Of a stretch of 64,000 nucleotides of DNA, positions 22,501 to 35,411 are shown in pieces. A program made the position numbers and the translations under genes. The stretch comes from Ipomoea triloba (lineage: Eukaryota; Streptophyta; Magnoliopsida; Solanales; Convolvulaceae). A model generated the notes under the pieces. It made no database searches. It saw only the letters and a list, made by a program, of their open reading frames with translations, and was not told where the DNA came from. Location of the stretch: the NCBI RefSeq assembly GCF_003576645.1, contig NC_044917.1, positions 300,212-364,211 of the forward strand, written 5' to 3'. Each line of letters begins with the position of its first letter. The first letter of the stretch is position 1.

Positions 22501-23169
22501 CTAGTACAGTGAATGTAGGTGCTTATTGTCGATGGCGACGGTGGAATTAACTGTAGGCTTGGCGAAGAAAAACTCGGCAGGCTGGACGTCCGACCCGATA
22601 CCCAGCCGATTAAATCCAAATTCCGGTACGAACCCAACGCCGAAGCAAATGGGCAAAGGTGGAAATGGAAGTACTACGCACCCAACGATCTTGTACCCAA
22701 ACACCACTTTCTGGATCGTAAATTGGACCGCGACAGTCTTGGGACCTATAGCGACGAAATTCATCCCGGGGATTCCGTCATCCTTTAGGAACCAGAAGGT
22801 TTCGTTGCTACAGTTTCCCGCGGCAGGGGCGGATAACTCAATACGGTAGGGAGTGTCCACTCGAACCACGGTGTCCTCCGTCGAGTTGGCGACGGAGGAG
22901 AAGGTGAAAGGCAGGCCGCGAGGGTCGTCGTAGTAGGAGGGGCACTGGATTATGTCTGTGGGACACTTTACGTTGTCCACCAGGCACAACCCAAGTGGTG
23001 GGAACGGACTGGTGAAAATATAGTAGGACTCGCCCAGCTTCATCTCCTTTCCATCCAGGCCTATTACCGGCGGTAAAGGAAACTGTCTTATTGAAAAGGC
23101 TATGAAGGGGAGGAACGATAAGGAAAACAAAAGAGACAATGCAGGCAACACCTGATGAAGAGTTTTCAT
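22501..23169 (-). CDS. Kunitz-family protein, subfamily 2 (six-cysteine type)
   Basis: Intronless, 222 aa. The signal peptide is about residues 1-26. The signature GLDGKEMKLGESYYI starts at 37. Cysteines are at 62, 69, 76, 120, 164 and 175. The sequon N95-S-T is in the loop aligned with the reactive site, and another (NST) is near the C terminus (N208). The C-terminal tail AIDNKHLHSLY differs from the sisters because the reading frame runs a few codons further. The ATG and leader (MKTLH) match the genes at 20167 and 35939. A secreted glycoprotein is likely; its protease target, if any, is unknown. Confidence 0.9.
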   Translation of the reverse strand: MKTLHQVLPALSLLFSLSFLPFIAFSIRQFPLPPVIGLDGKEMKLGESYYIFTSPFPPLGLCLVDNVKCPTDIIQCPSYYDDPRGLPFTFSSVANSTEDTVVRVDTPYRIELSAPAAGNCSNETFWFLKDDGIPGMNFVAIGPKTVAVQFTIQKVVFGYKIVGCVVLPFPPLPICFGVGFVPEFGFNRLGIGSDVQPAEFFFAKPTVNSTVAIDNKHLHSLY

Positions 23170-23257
23170 TTCGTTATGATTTTATACAATCAAGTTGGTT
23201 TTGATTTGGTGCACTACGTAGGTAGTGTTTGACATGATGAGAAGGAGAGGAGGTTCC

Positions 23258-23265
23258 AATTTATA
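23258..23265 (-). promoter_or_regulatory. TATA box of the Kunitz gene at 22501
   Basis: Minus-strand tataaatt within gttccaatttatagagc (plus), the invariant core of this group, 89 bp before the ATG. Confidence 0.7.
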
Positions 23266-23269
23266 GAGC

Positions 23270-24960
23270 TAGCTAATGATCATATACCAGCTATTAGTAA
23301 TATTAATTGTTATTTAAATTAACAATAAATTATTAATTATGTGATAGGAAAGTAGACCACTAATAAAAATGGGTTGAAATTGCATAGGATCAAAGTAAAT
23401 ACTAAATAGGGAGTATAAAAATTTCAGTTTATAACTACTTTCTCAACACAACGAGTTAATACTATTTCTACTGAAACTAGAAGAAAGTCATTTCGTGCCA
23501 CTAGACTACAAAATCATTGACAGCATGACAATCTAGTTATTTTTATTTATTGAGTATTTTGAAATGATCCAATCCACCTCACATTAAAAAATGCATCTAC
23601 TTATTATTAATACCATATCAAAATGAAACTTATTAGGAGAGTTAAGTACGTGTTTTAGCATGGAAGATAGAATATTACAAATATGGGCAAAAACTTGCAA
23701 GTATTAAATAACTTAACTATTAAAATATGAAGTGGTACGGTAGCAATACAATAATCAAAATCAGTTGTACGGTAACCCAATAAAATATTGGGTATTAAAA
23801 GTAGGCAAAATCTTATATACAACCTCTCACCGATTCTCATTATGAAAAGCGTCAAATTTTTCATATTATATTTTCTCTCATATGTATATATAATAATTTT
23901 CTTCATAATAACTCTTTAACCCATAATATCACATTTTAATTAAAAAGTATTGCATTTTAATTATTTTTCATAAATATAGTATTATACTTTCTTTTATAAA
24001 TAATAATCAATTAATTTATTTATTATTTATTAGTACTATACATTTTCTCAGCTCATAAGTAATTGTTTACCCCTAAATATTATATTTTAATTTAAAAGTA
24101 TTACATATTCCATTAAAAATATTATAATTTTCTTTATAATTAACAAACGTACAATTTATTATTATTGATTTAGTGTTACATTCTTAGTATAAATATTACA
24201 TTTTGATCTCAACTTGACTGTTTTAAAGGAGACTCACCTTTCAAAATGTACTAGAAGGGAACGGAAATAGATCTTGGTTGCCTTCTCAATCGGAGAAGGC
24301 GACCTTGGTCTCCTTCTCCGTGATCAGCGACCGTTCGCTTGTTGCCGATCATTTTTTTGCCTGAAATATTGTCAGATGGTGGTTGGGTCCCTAATGACCT
24401 GTGATAGCAGGTCATTAATCGGTTTTTAGGCTTCATTGCATCAAAATAAATTGTTGATGAGTATATAATTACACCTTTAAAAAATTTAGAGAGTTAATTG
24501 ACTTTTTTCAGTTAAACTTCGAGGACCTATTTCACCATTTTCTCAAAAATGAATTATAGTTTTTATTTGTTTTTTCATCCCCTAAATAAAATGTAACCAT
24601 CACGTGTTACAATATATAATTTACTCCTTAAAAATAAATTTATCTTCTTCAATATGTTAAAAAATAATTTGATACATAAATGTGTCACGGCGCTTTTTAA
24701 AGTCTAAAAATAAAATAAATTATACTCCGTATTAATTAATTAATTATTGTAATACGTTATACATGCACGCATCTTATAAATTAAAAAACATAATTCCATA
24801 AATACGAAGAAATTAAGGATACAGAACCCTTAGCTTATTGAGCGTACAGAGCTGCTGTCCTATGCATGGCATGCAGCAGACAAATTATTCCATACATACA
24901 TGTCCCCGACAAAACCTAACCACAATATAATATACCATACATTAATCTTCACTGTTCTAG
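23270..24960. other. Intergenic between Kunitz genes; contains a hairpin-rich island
   Basis: Repeat U lies at 23670-23802. Positions 24250-24440 form a GC-richer island with two perfect hairpins: gccttctc / gagaaggc at 24280-24300, and taatgacctg / caggtcatta at 24392-24417. The rest is AT-rich, and from about 24700 it is conserved Kunitz 3' flank. No SAC7 remnant was recognised in this interval, unlike the comparable intervals around it. Confidence 0.55.
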
Positions 24961-25593
24961 CTACATAGAATCTATGGCGACGGTGGAATTAGTTGTAACC
25001 TTGGCGAAGTAAAACTCGACAGGCTGGACATCCGACCCGATCCCCAGCCGATTAAATCCAAATTCCGATACGATCCCAATCCCGTAGCAAATGGGAAAAG
25101 GTGGTAGTACGCACCCGACGATCTTGTACCCCAACCACACTTTCTGGATCGTAAACTCGACAGCGACAGTCTTGGGACCTATAGCGACGAAATCCGTGCC
25201 GGGGACTCCGTCATCCTTTAGGTACCAGAAGGTGTCGTTGCTACAGTTTCCGGGGGCGGACAACTCAATACGGTAGGGAGTGTTCTCTCGAACCACTGTG
25301 TCCTCCGTCGAGTTGACCACGGAGAAGAAGGTGACAGGCAGGCCTTGAGTGTCGTGGTAGAAAGTGGGGCACTGGATGATGTCTTTGGGACACTTGACGT
25401 TGTCCACTAGGCACACCCCAAGTGGTGGGAAAAGAGTGGAGGAAACATAGTAGGGCTTCCCCAACTTCACCTCCTTTCCATCCACGCTCATTACCGGCGG
25501 TAAAGGAAACTCCCTTACTGAAAAGGCTATGAATGGGAGGAACGATAATAAGGAAAAAAAAATTATTAGAGGATGATGATGAACACTCTTCAT
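24961..25593 (-). CDS. Kunitz-family protein, subfamily 2 (six-cysteine type)
   Basis: Intronless, 210 aa from the ATG at 25593. The reading frame is open to 25695, but that ATG lies only a few bases from the TATA box (25699-25706), so it cannot be the start; leader homology also supports 25593. The signal peptide is about residues 1-25. Cysteines are at 61, 68, 75, 117, 161 and 169. The last loop (CVLPPFPIC) is three residues shorter than in its sisters. The sequon N94-S-T is in the reactive-loop position. It lies directly 3' of the complete SAC7-like gene, on the same strand. This pair appears to be the ancestral duplication unit. Confidence 0.9.
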   Translation of the reverse strand: MKSVHHHPLIIFFSLLSFLPFIAFSVREFPLPPVMSVDGKEVKLGKPYYVSSTLFPPLGVCLVDNVKCPKDIIQCPTFYHDTQGLPVTFFSVVNSTEDTVVRENTPYRIELSAPGNCSNDTFWYLKDDGVPGTDFVAIGPKTVAVEFTIQKVWLGYKIVGCVLPPFPICYGIGIVSEFGFNRLGIGSDVQPVEFYFAKVTTNSTVAIDSM

Positions 25594-25698
25594 TTTGTAC
25601 TGTATGTTAAGTTGTTGGTTTTTGGAGAAGTTAAGAATTATATTAATTAGTGTTTGACATGAGAAGGCCTGGCCGGGGAGGATTCCATGTTCCAATTC

Positions 25699-25706
25699 AA
25701 TTTATA
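25699..25706 (-). promoter_or_regulatory. TATA box of the Kunitz gene at 24961
   Basis: Minus-strand tataaatt in ttccaattcaatttatag (plus). Its position decides the start codon of the gene. Confidence 0.7.
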
Positions 25707-25709
25707 GTG

Positions 25710-26269
25710 CTACTGCATGTACTCATCGATCATATATCTATTAATAATAACATTATTTTATATATATATATATATATAAATATAAATTAACAATAAATTA
25801 TTATGTGATAGGAAGGTGGCCGTACCACTCGTAGAAACTTAATTTTTTGAAATTGCGGGCATAAATAGTTAGAAGGGGGCATGCAATGAGACCGTAGACA
25901 TAGAATATTAAAAATTTGGGCAAAAACTTGCAAGTATTAAATAACTTGGCTTTTAAAATATGAAGTGGTACTGTGGTAGCAATACAATCAAAATCAATTG
26001 TAACCCAATACACAAAATCTTGGGTATTAAAAATATAGTGATAACAAAACAATGAAATGCAGTTAGATCGAAGTTAAGGGGGAATCAGAACACAAAACAG
26101 GAACAAAAATAGTTGGCTATAATCAATGTTTTGTATACTTCTGGAAACTGAATTACAAAGAATACATACAACTGAGCAATGGTTGTGTTAAAGCAGCAGA
26201 GTCAAGGCCTATTCTGCAAATATAACAAACAATTAGCACCCGGCCTGAACCTGACTTGAAACTTGAAAG
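25710..26269. other. Kunitz upstream flank and 3' flank of the SAC7-like gene
   Basis: It contains a TA tract (25757-25778) and repeat U (25903-26037). The join gtgataacaaaacaatg (26038-26054) represents the empty site of copia element B. From about 26041 the block is duplicated at 41960-42120. Confidence 0.65.
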
Positions 26270-29200
26270 TCAATGTCGAGGTTGGTTGAGGCGCGGCCTG
26301 TTACAGAACACACGACCATTGGCCTTCACAAATCCACCCATTCCAAGACTTATGCTAGCCCAAATCATTGAAAACAATATGTTCCAAGGATCATATTGAA
26401 CTGTAATTACAAAATGAACATTGTGTATAAGGCTTAAGAATACCAATCAAAAGGAAAGATGGCTTACACAAGACTATTACTTGTACAATGCAAAGACAAA
26501 TAGAGCACACCAAATTCAACAATCATATCATCCATAGTTATTTTGAAGTATAATAACTTGCCTCGCCTTAGTGAGACGAGGGTGAAGAAGAACCCAATCA
26601 AAATCAGCCCAAATGCCATTGGGAATGACTGCAATAGGAGGACCAACACATTGTTAGGTGATTGTACAGTAAATTTGGAAAAGGGTTCAAAAACTTTAAC
26701 TCCATAGGTGGAATACATGACATGAATCAATTGATGCAATGCAATCAATTGGTCTGTATATATACTGTACTCTGACCAAAAACCACATCTGAATACATTA
26801 ATCATGGCCTGAAACTCAATAAACTGGGAAGGGGGAAGTAAGGATGAATAGAGTTTGTTACAATACAAGGGATTCATCAATTCTTTAATCAATTCAATAT
26901 CACCAGACAAAGATAACTGTTATCAAAGTTGTGGGAAAGTTGATAGAATACTCACAGCAACTGCCTCAACACTTCCTTTTTGATATGTCTGTGCCATATC
27001 TCGTGAGACAGAAACAGTGTAATGTCCATGCAATAAATCAGTTGCATCCTTCAGTGTATATAATTTTTTTTTAAAAAAAAGTGTGAGTGCATCAGTACCC
27101 AAATTAATCCTAATTAGATCATGAGTGAAAGTCAATCTCATCAAAGCATTGGTAAATTCAAAATTAAAACTAATTCCACAAAAGCCACTGATGTGTATGT
27201 GATGCACGCTACCTGTTTTGTACCGTCACAGAAGTTGTTCAAGTAGTAGCGCATGAGAGCATTACATCCATCATTCACAATCCCATTGATAGTTCGCTTA
27301 CCATATCTGCATAACTAATATCCATGTTACAAATCCAGTTAATCATGATTTCACCCATCAAAGTGAGAGGGGAAGAAAATCAGGGATTCAGAATGCCAAA
27401 GCTCATATAGATATAGAAAATAAGGATAAGAACATTAAAGTTTGGACCAAATAATGACATACTTCATGTATTTCTTTCCATTAAGACGTCTTATACATTG
27501 TTTATCATGGATAGGATAAGAAGAAATGAAAGCTATGGCCCAAATCCAGAGAGTGTATCACACTTCAATGCTTGAGTTCATTACCAAAACATAACTCTGA
27601 ATCTCCACTTTACCTTAACAGAAATCTAAAAAGAAAATCAAATCACAAAACATATAATTTTTATTACCAAGAGTTAACTTGGTTTGGACCCATCATTTTA
27701 ACAAGATTTGAAAGGTCAGATAATTGATTTCACAAGAAGGATATTATACAATGATATGGATAGTAATGCAAATGAGACAGACGAATCATAAAATTTAAGT
27801 TCCATCTCACCACTATAGCAGGTCATAGGAGATAAAACATGTAAATAATCTAACCAATCCCAACAGGAGGAAAAAAAAAACATTTAAATTGGATATATAT
27901 TCAGTATGCAGACCATGTAGAAAGTTGTATATTCCCTTTACATAATGCCTTCGCATGAGAGCAAAAAAGAAATAAAGCATGCCCAATGATCTAAAGAGAT
28001 TAAAAAATAGCAACCTGACAAAATCTCCCTTTAGAGCAGGAGTACCAGAATATTGGATACTTATATCATCCCCATGATTAGCCCACACTGCACATAAAAT
28101 TATATTGAAGGGTAAAAAGAAAACAGAAGAGAGTGTAGGGGCATAAAAAGGAAGAAAAGAGGTAAAATGCTGAATATCTTATAAGCTAATGAAGTTTCTA
28201 TACCAACAGCAAAAACAGTCTATACACTGTAAAAACCATCATCATAACAATTGCCTGATATACTCACAGATTTTGAAGTTCTCATCAAGGTTGGGGTGCT
28301 TGCTAATTGTTTCTTCAGCATTAAAAAGACCAAGCCTTCTCAGTTGGAACTCTAGCATTTTTTGACCAATCATGCTCTGCAAACACAAATAAAGAATGCA
28401 GACCTTTTTTTTAAGGTTGTGATGTACACTGAATAAAGATCTTGAAAGTTTCAACTATTACTGCATATGCCAGTGACAGTAAAGTAGTACTAAATACAAG
28501 CACATCCCAATAACTACTTCCTATGTGGTGCCAGCATGAACCCCAACATATTAAAAAAATAAGCCAAATACTACAAATGCTACCACATTTTGACCTTCTT
28601 CAAATGAAGCTAATGTAATGAAATGGTACATTTTAATGTAGATCAAGTTCATTAGCATTGACCAAATAATCAATCAGAATCTTGGGTTCTCTGTAGTTCA
28701 TTCAACTCATTTACTATGAAATCACACAAAGATAAACACCTAGCCCATATCGCTGACAGCAGGTCTTGATGCAGTGACTCAGAGTTGGGAAGCTTTTAAA
28801 CTCATTTGTTCTACTTCTCCAAAGAATTACTACTGCCATTTAAGGGGATACAAAAAGATCAACAAGCAGAATTTTATAATAGGGTGTAAAAACATGCAGG
28901 TGAAATTCAATACTGTGTGTGATCCATGGAACCAATGGTAATTCCATATTGTCATTTTCTGTGTTTTACCACATGAATAGAACTTTTCATCATTTTGAAA
29001 GCAGAGGACATGCCTGAGTAACATTTGTCCGATCTAAGCAATCAATGCAATTTGTCCTTGGAACTCCACTTTGTGCTTCAAGTTTCTCACCTTTCTCATT
29101 TAGTAAAAAGTACCTTCCATACAAAATTGCAACAAAATATAAAGCAGTGAAGTTAGTATAATCATAACATCTTACTAAATGTCACACAATAACTGACTAA

Positions 29201-32200
29201 TTTTAATTGCAACACCACTCTGAGATCTGGTAACCCCAACAGTGAAACACCAAAAGCTGTAAAACATCAGGCAGTCTGTCAATATGATCACTGACTCTGG
29301 TTGTATAAAGTTAAGAATCATTCAGATGATGATCATATTAGTGTGCATACATAGCATGACTAGAAGGCCCACAAGTGCTATGATCAAATAAAGCGGTAGC
29401 TCACATAAACACTTATGTGGGCTTGGAAGTTGTAAATAATATTAATAATAAAAATAAAAATTTTCAACATGTGCTTATTAGATTTGATTTGGGAATAAAC
29501 CGTACCTGTTTTTCCTGAGAAAATCCTCAATTTGTTCATAAAGGATAGAGAGTCGCTCAAAATGAACATGCCCACATATTTGATGAAAATCAAAATGCAA
29601 GTATCTACAAGCATATTAGGGATTAGCATACATTGCAGAAATGGACTTCATATAATTAAGCTGCCAGGTCCTACCTCACATCTTCATTAGCAAGAGGATG
29701 CGTTGCTTCAGAAAACTTTTCACTTAGGCATCCCTCTCCTCCATGCTGTTCAAAAGTTAAATGAGCTAAGTGCAAAAAGTTACAATAATTATTTAGTGTG
29801 GCCGCTTCAAACAAGTCCATATAATGTGAATTCTCACATATTGATTTAGTCCATTGATTGAATTATTTAATTTCCTAAGAGACTTGTTAAGAATTCAACC
29901 TCTCATGATTTCTTTCATATTTTATTTCACTTTGTTATGTTATAGGAGTGCAAGTTGTGCATATCACTAAGCACAATATAATTTTTCAACTTCCATTTCC
30001 TTTCCCCACCCATCCATTTTGGACTACTTAATATGAATGAACACATACTCTGATACTAAATGCTGACACAAAATGTATGAGTGGAAGATGGCATGGTCAT
30101 CATTAAGGACACTTTACCCATCACAAAAAAACATTTAGCCAAAGTGTACATTTTCATATCTATGCAATGTATCATACTATCATCTAATATAATGACGGCA
30201 CCAATCAAAAAATGCATGTCAAGCTTGTGATAAGAGCAAAAGATCTTACAGTATTGACAAGATCAATGGCTACGACGTTTCCATATTTCTTCCTTAGATC
30301 CAAAAAGTGCCGCTCAGCCACTCGAGGCTGCAGATATTGTATAAAAGAAATTATTAGTATTGAAGTCATAGTAACAGCATTTAAAGCCATTGAGAAACAG
30401 ATCGTGCTACTCACTCCTTCATCCCATCTCACTATCTCAAAATTTGGCTTATATGTCAAATCAACAATCTGATCCCACAAGATTGGGATTGTCCCACGGA
30501 CCTACAAAAGGCAATCTAAAGAGTAAAATAGCATACAACAATGTGAGATTATCATACACTTAGCATATGATAAAACAAATGCGCACATTTTTTAGAATAC
30601 ATATGATTAATAAATAATAATGTGTGGCATGAATATCTTAGAGTATAGTCCAATTTAAGGAGAATTTATGTGACTAACTGTATGCGTGTGAAAGTGGGCA
30701 CATTTAAGATCTGAATAAGTACTAAGGGCTTTATTTGCACTACTTACTATTTCTATCTGGAAAGGAAGGTGGGCATTATCATGTAGAAGATTTTCTCACT
30801 AGGCACATGAAGATTCTTAGAGCATTTGAATTCAAAAAGAAAAATGTGATGTAAAAAGCTATAAACACATTATGAATTCTTTTGATAATTTTTATTACAA
30901 AAATACTCTAGGTCACACTGGGCAAGGAAGACTACAGCTACTACCATTTGTATTCTGATAAAAATATCCTAGGTCAACTTTCTTCATTAATCCAACACTA
31001 TTTAACACAACCAAATAAACTGTGAATGTTTGGTTCTACTTTTACAAAAGTATAATAAGCACCATAATGCCTGCCAAAAGAATGAAATAGGTATACCTGA
31101 ACAAACGATGCTCTGAAGCCAGTTATTTGTATTATTTGTTCACTTTCCACAAAATTTGCAACATACCCATCAGAATCAGCCCCTCTTCTCCACATCCGAG
31201 TGCCTAAATTAATGGTTCAAAATGGAAATTAAGACTGACTGATTTTTTTTCAAAAACAATCTTATATAGGTAATTGTACAATTATTCACTTATTTGTGTA
31301 TCAAAGTGAACTGCCTCAAAAGTCAATTTATCTCAAAATGGATTCCAACTGAAATCCCAAGTGCACCTCAGTGGCAAGACTAATCTGATAAAAGTTCCAT
31401 ATGGCCTGTATGAAAAGAAACTGAATCCTCAAGACATGAAATAGATGAACTAGTTCACAAACCAGATGGAAGCTGCAAGAGGTGGAACAGTATCTTATTC
31501 ATAGTGGTGTGTCCAAGTAAACCATGTAAAGCAGCAAGGAAAGCAACAAAGCATATAGACTCAAGTGTTGACAAAGATCAAGGAGAATGTAACCCTTCAA
31601 AAAATGCTAACTATATATCATCATTGCAATCTTGGACTGCTTCATGGTGAATTTGTAATCCTTTTCCCACCTAGTGCAAATATTGTTTCTCAATTTCTTA
31701 AACTGCATCTTTTACAATTTTCGAATGGCTTAGCAAGGGTAGAACCACTTTAGGTTCTTATTACCAGTTCTCCTGTTGCACCTCCGTGCAATCAATGAAA
31801 CATCAATTACGTTTCTCCCAATGGCCGCTTGAAAGTTGTTAAAACCTAATGATTAGTTAAGGAGTACCTTTGAATGGAACATCAACAAAACCTGCATGTT
31901 GAACTAGAGTCGAAATATTAAGGTTGCTCAAAGAGTTCACATTAGTCAAATAGCAAGGATACTCCCATGGAGAACAGGCAGCAAGAATGGGTCAAGCTGC
32001 AAAGGAAAATTGCATATTCATTGAGTTATAATCTGAAGGAAGATTTGAGACAATGAGGAAATAATATTAATCTGACCTTGCTGTCTATAAGCACTTCCAT
32101 CATATAGTTGTTCCAAAGGAATCGAGGCTCAGCCTGCAAAAGCAAAAAGTGAACAAGTGAATACCAAAAATCAAGGTCTGGGCAAATATCCAACCAATAC

Positions 32201-33638
32201 CATGCAAGCAAAGTAACCAACAACAGCTACATGAAAAACCACCTATAGCATATGTGTGTGTGTGTAACTACTATACGAAGTCAAAACCATATGAATAAAT
32301 AGGCTTACTTGTCTCCAAAGAGGAAGTAGCTTAGATTCATCACCTAAATCATGTAACCGCTGAGCACTGCAACACAGAAAATTTCTGACTCTAAGGGATA
32401 CTGTATAATTATTGAGAAAATGAGACAACTATAGTTAGGCAAATACTTAAGTAGTAGAGGCATATCACAAGCGGCATTTATAGTTCGCCATATAGATACA
32501 TATAAAAGAGACTAACAATTTATCAAAACATACTTTCTAGTTAGTTATTACAATATATTCAATTATGAAACATTAAGCCTATAAGCATCATGGTGATTCA
32601 CCTCAATGTGATATTGACATCATAAGAAAAGTAAAGGCCGTGGGTCCTCTCAGCCACACTTAGCAATGCAGAAAACTCTGCTTTCATCCTTTTCTGAAAT
32701 GAAGGCATATAAGAACATGTCAGAAAGGCGAACACTTTCCGAGGTTTTCAAGAGAAAACAAAAGGTAAAGCAGATAGGTAGGCCAACCTGTTCAACAGAA
32801 GAACTCTTGAGAGAATGATCGCAAGGTAAAACATTCAATGATGTGACTTTAAAGATAGGATGCCCAAGGTAAGAACCAACACATTCACGTTCTGTTATAA
32901 TTATTAAGAATGATCCTGAAAGGGAGGAATGCTTTAAACACTCAAATTGTGACAATCTCATGTTTAATTCACTTCATATCTATTGTGTTAGATTTTCTCC
33001 AATCTTTTCAAGAGGAGAAAAATGTACATAGGCAACTGGTGGGGCTAGTAAATTAACTGCTATTATCATGGTTTATTCAGAGTACCATCACTGCGGTATC
33101 AGCTGGGGAAATTGAGCATCTCAAACTACTTACAGCCATTGACTAAGTTTTTCATTTCTTTTGGGTTGTCAGTGAATATCACTCTACAGAACTTATTGAA
33201 GTCTAAAATTTTGCAGATTACTTATAAAAACTAGTATAGCATTCTACTAAGGATCTAGCAGGACTAAAACTAAAACTGTATTAGTACTAAATAACACCAA
33301 CTTGCCTGCACCAAGCTTTAGCATCCCAACAACACCAAAGATTGTTTGAATTCTAGGAACACGAAGAGTGCTGCAATGTGGCATTTCATCTAAAGAAGTA
33401 AACATGCACCAAATAAAATGCATAGTTAGTTGATGGAAAGAAAAGTAAAAGAAAACCAAACAAGAATGTCAGTAAGTAGCAGACAACCTATTAAATGCAT
33501 AGATGCATCCACCCGACTGATTGCCATACACATACCAGAAGATCCATCTGAGGGCTCAATGACATATTGATCAGAAAATTCCCACAGCCTCATCCTTCTA
33601 TATAATTTCTGTGCAGGATCTGCCTTCTCCATCATCAT
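26270..33638 (-). CDS. SAC7: SAC-domain phosphoinositide phosphatase, SAC7/RHD4-like (20 exons, complete)
   Basis: Deduced coding exons: 33638-33488, 33389-33306, 32915-32788, 32693-32602, 32366-32309, 32133-32077, 31996-31963, 31845-31765, 31203-31097, 30501-30415, 30327-30250, 29745-29675, 29604-29506, 29113-29014, 28376-28268, 28087-28015, 27306-27213, 27048-26956, 26628-26562 and 26400-26270. They total 1794 nt, or 597 aa, the length of Arabidopsis SAC7. The start MMMEKADPAQKLY and the catalytic P-loop RTNCIDCLDRTN (Cys about 398, Arg about 404; CX5R) identify the family. Two hydrophobic segments (about 535-552 and 562-580) would anchor it in ER/Golgi-type membranes. Known plant members dephosphorylate PtdIns4P during polarised growth. 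Introns after exons 2, 14 and 19 use GC donors. Confidence 0.93.
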
Positions 33639-35374
33639 TGGAACTCAATCACCACTGGAACTAAAAAATAGAATTTGATAAATAAGCCACATCTTTATTG
33701 CCTCATTCCAAATTGGAATGTTAAACAATAATCATCTCAAGAACTTTTATTTTATAAAGTAAAACTGTATGTTCTATATAAATAGCGGTTATGTGTGTCA
33801 ATCTATGTAGCCAGAAGTTCACAGATCAAGTTCCTTAACCTCCCAATATGGATGAATGCATGCTAAAGAGACAGAGCAAAGTGATTGCAGTAATTTCACA
33901 TATTAGATAGAAAAATGATACTGGCCAAAACCTCTAAATCCAATTACACTTTTAGGTTACAGAATAAACTTTCCAACACTTTGGAACTACTTTGCGTCCT
34001 GCATAAGGTTTTAGATAAGAGCATTGAGTGGTTTTAAACAAGAGCCTTGAGTAGATGAAAATATGCTGCTTTCTTGTATAGCAAATGACTCCACCCTCTA
34101 TATCTAAAACCTTTAAGCAAAATCCCCTGTTTCATGAAGAAAGTGAAAATAAGAATAAAAGACAGGTATTAATTAAGCAAAGTAGGGCTACTTCAATTAA
34201 ATTGTTCAATGTTGAATAGATGCTAGACCAGTTAACTCCAGCTGCATTATTACTCACATCACCAAAATGATCAAAAGATCACCTACTTTTCCCTTTCTCA
34301 TGACTCATGAGCTTCCACAAACTCCTTTCTCAAACACAATTTGAGTAAATTAAGCCAATAACTACTACTCGAGGAACCTCAAGCATCAAATTTGCAGTAT
34401 ATTAAAGATGCATCAAACGAAGCAGAAAGCATTTAAAAATTCCTATCATCCATATTGCAACATGTTCATCATCATCATATATAGTAAAGAACACCAACGA
34501 ATGGATCAAAAGCACGGCCATTCATTAATATAAATATTTTGCCGATTCCCAAATCCAAAGATAGCAGCTGACAGCTCTGATTCCCAAAAATGTCAAGAGA
34601 GGTAGAGAAGATCTAAAAGCCATTACTTGAGGGATGTAATACCTGAGTAGATAATTATATAAACCGCTTAACCGCCTGAATTGAGAGCTGAGAATTGGGA
34701 ACGATGAAATCAAAATTAGGAGGAGCTGAGCCACGTAAATTAACAAATATGATCTACTTCCAAAAGTGATCAATTATGGTTTTTGAAAAGATTTAAAGAA
34801 ATTTTATATATTAAATGATGATATTGGAATTATTAGAATGGTGGCCATAAAATTGAAATGGATGTTAGAATGGCTCCATTCTCATTGAACCTTTGTCCCT
34901 ATATTTTGAAATTTTACAGAGTATATTGTTATTCTTAATGCTTTCCAGTCAATTTTCAGAGAGCGATGACAAACAGCTTTTGGATAACTCAAAGATCCAA
35001 CTTAAAATCATATTCATCAGTTCTTCCAATAATTAATCAGGGATGTTTAAAGCAGTTATATATATATCTACTACTATTTTATATACCCAATGTGTAAAAA
35101 TATATGTCCAATATAATTTCTTAAATAAAAGTATATAACCATTTTTAATCATAATTATAGAATTCATATTATATTAAAAATATAGTTGATAATTTGAATA
35201 ATAATTATGGTATATGATTAATATTATTAGAGTAAAAATTTTAGATATAATAAATTACTAAATATAATTTTGATAACATTTAATTTTAATATAAATAAAA
35301 TCAAACTTATTTCTTATATTATTATAATATATAATGTCTAATTAAATACATTATTACCATGAAAGAATATAAAT

Positions 35375-35411
<37 letters not shown>

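Noticed and set aside
25594..25695. N-terminal extension of the Kunitz gene at 24961 (and likewise 36587-36688).
   Set aside because: The upstream ATGs lie at or before the TATA box and would precede the signal peptide.
34525..34773. Minus-strand ORF upstream of the SAC7-like start as an extra 5' coding exon.
   Set aside because: SAC7 homologues start at the methionine found at 33638, and no splice link is needed.
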